Source: CBCXVS01 sp965178525
GTDB taxonomy: Bacteria; Tectomicrobia; Entotheonellia; Entotheonellales; Entotheonellaceae
Direction: 5' to 3'
Length of the DNA stretch: 6,602 bases
Assembly: GCA_965178525.1 (NCBI GenBank)
Contig: CBCXVS010000356.1
Span: forward strand, 1-6,602
The first letter of the stretch is position 1. Every line of letters starts with the position of its first letter. The notes beneath the pieces are model-generated. The model had not been told where the DNA came from and ran no database searches. It saw nothing but the letters and a program-made list of their open reading frames with translations. Of the stretch, positions 6,477 to 6,602 are shown piece by piece. Made by a program: the position numbers and the translations under genes.

Positions 6477-6602
6477 ATGAGTTTAAAGTGTTCGATACTG
6501 TGGCTTGTGGTGCTATGCTGTGGTTTGCCAGGGATATCGGTAGCTCAGCCCCAACCAACAGCTTTAATCGCTCTACCCACTTCATCTCTGCATCCGGTTG
6601 GC
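6477..6602 (+). CDS. Exported protein with signal peptide, 3' partial
   Basis: The first 42 codons of a gene that continues past the window edge. The N-terminus has a Lys at residue 4, a hydrophobic core (about residues 7-20, ILWLVVLCCGLPGI) and a signal-peptidase-I type site S21-V22-A23 before Q24, so the product is probably secreted or periplasmic. The CC pair in the core does not fit a lipobox well. GAGG at 6464-6467, 9 nt before the ATG, supports the start. The mature part seen (QPQPTALIALPTSS) is too short to identify. A competing minus-strand frame at 6334-6585 has no good ribosome site, and its product resembles nothing I know. Confidence 0.6.
   Translation, partial: MSLKCSILWLVVLCCGLPGISVAQPQPTALIALPTSSLHPVG

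Noticed and set aside
6334..6585. Minus-strand 83-codon frame opposite the exported-protein gene
   Set aside because: No good ribosome site and no recognisable fold, while the plus strand offers a start, a GAGG site and a textbook signal peptide. Not fully excluded.

Overview
The window looks like chromosomal DNA from a GC-rich bacterium: dense genes, short intergenic gaps, Shine-Dalgarno-like sites (GGAG, GGAGG, AGAGGA, AGGAGA) before most starts, and a final partial gene that begins with a signal peptide. Nothing here fixes the taxon. No phage, transposon, tRNA, rRNA or CRISPR signature was seen.

Region 1 (1-5708, all + strand) reads as one operon with gaps of 33, 24, 4 and 19 nt. It opens with a 5'-truncated nicotinamidase of the isochorismatase-like hydrolase family. 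Next come three genes that together match a TerY-P type phosphorylation triad: a TerY-like vWA protein with an intact MIDAS site, a PP2C-family phosphatase, and a Ser/Thr-kinase-like protein carrying a CxxC...CxxC zinc knuckle and a beta-rich C-terminal half of about 300 residues. The operon closes with nicotinate phosphoribosyltransferase (pncB). Nicotinamidase makes nicotinate and the phosphoribosyltransferase turns it into nicotinate mononucleotide, so the two outer genes catalyse consecutive steps of NAD salvage and enclose the signalling triad. The most interesting idea here is that the triad senses or controls NAD salvage. That is inferred from gene order only.

The pncB gene is interrupted by a single in-frame amber codon at 5391-5393. 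The frame continues without shift for another 104 codons that encode the recognisable conserved C-terminus of the enzyme. An ATG lies one codon past the stop. The gene may be a recent nonsense pseudogene, a read-through or suppressed gene, a split gene using coupled reinitiation, or a base-call error.

Region 2 (5709-6048) holds a convergent minus-strand gene for a small protein that looks like an antibiotic-biosynthesis-monooxygenase (ABM)-like ferredoxin-fold protein. Region 3 (6049-6476) has no convincing gene. It contains a two-part inverted repeat (6121-6163) and a good sigma70-like promoter (6202-6230, TTGACG-17-TACAAT). Region 4 (6477-6602) is the start of a gene for an exported protein that runs off the window.
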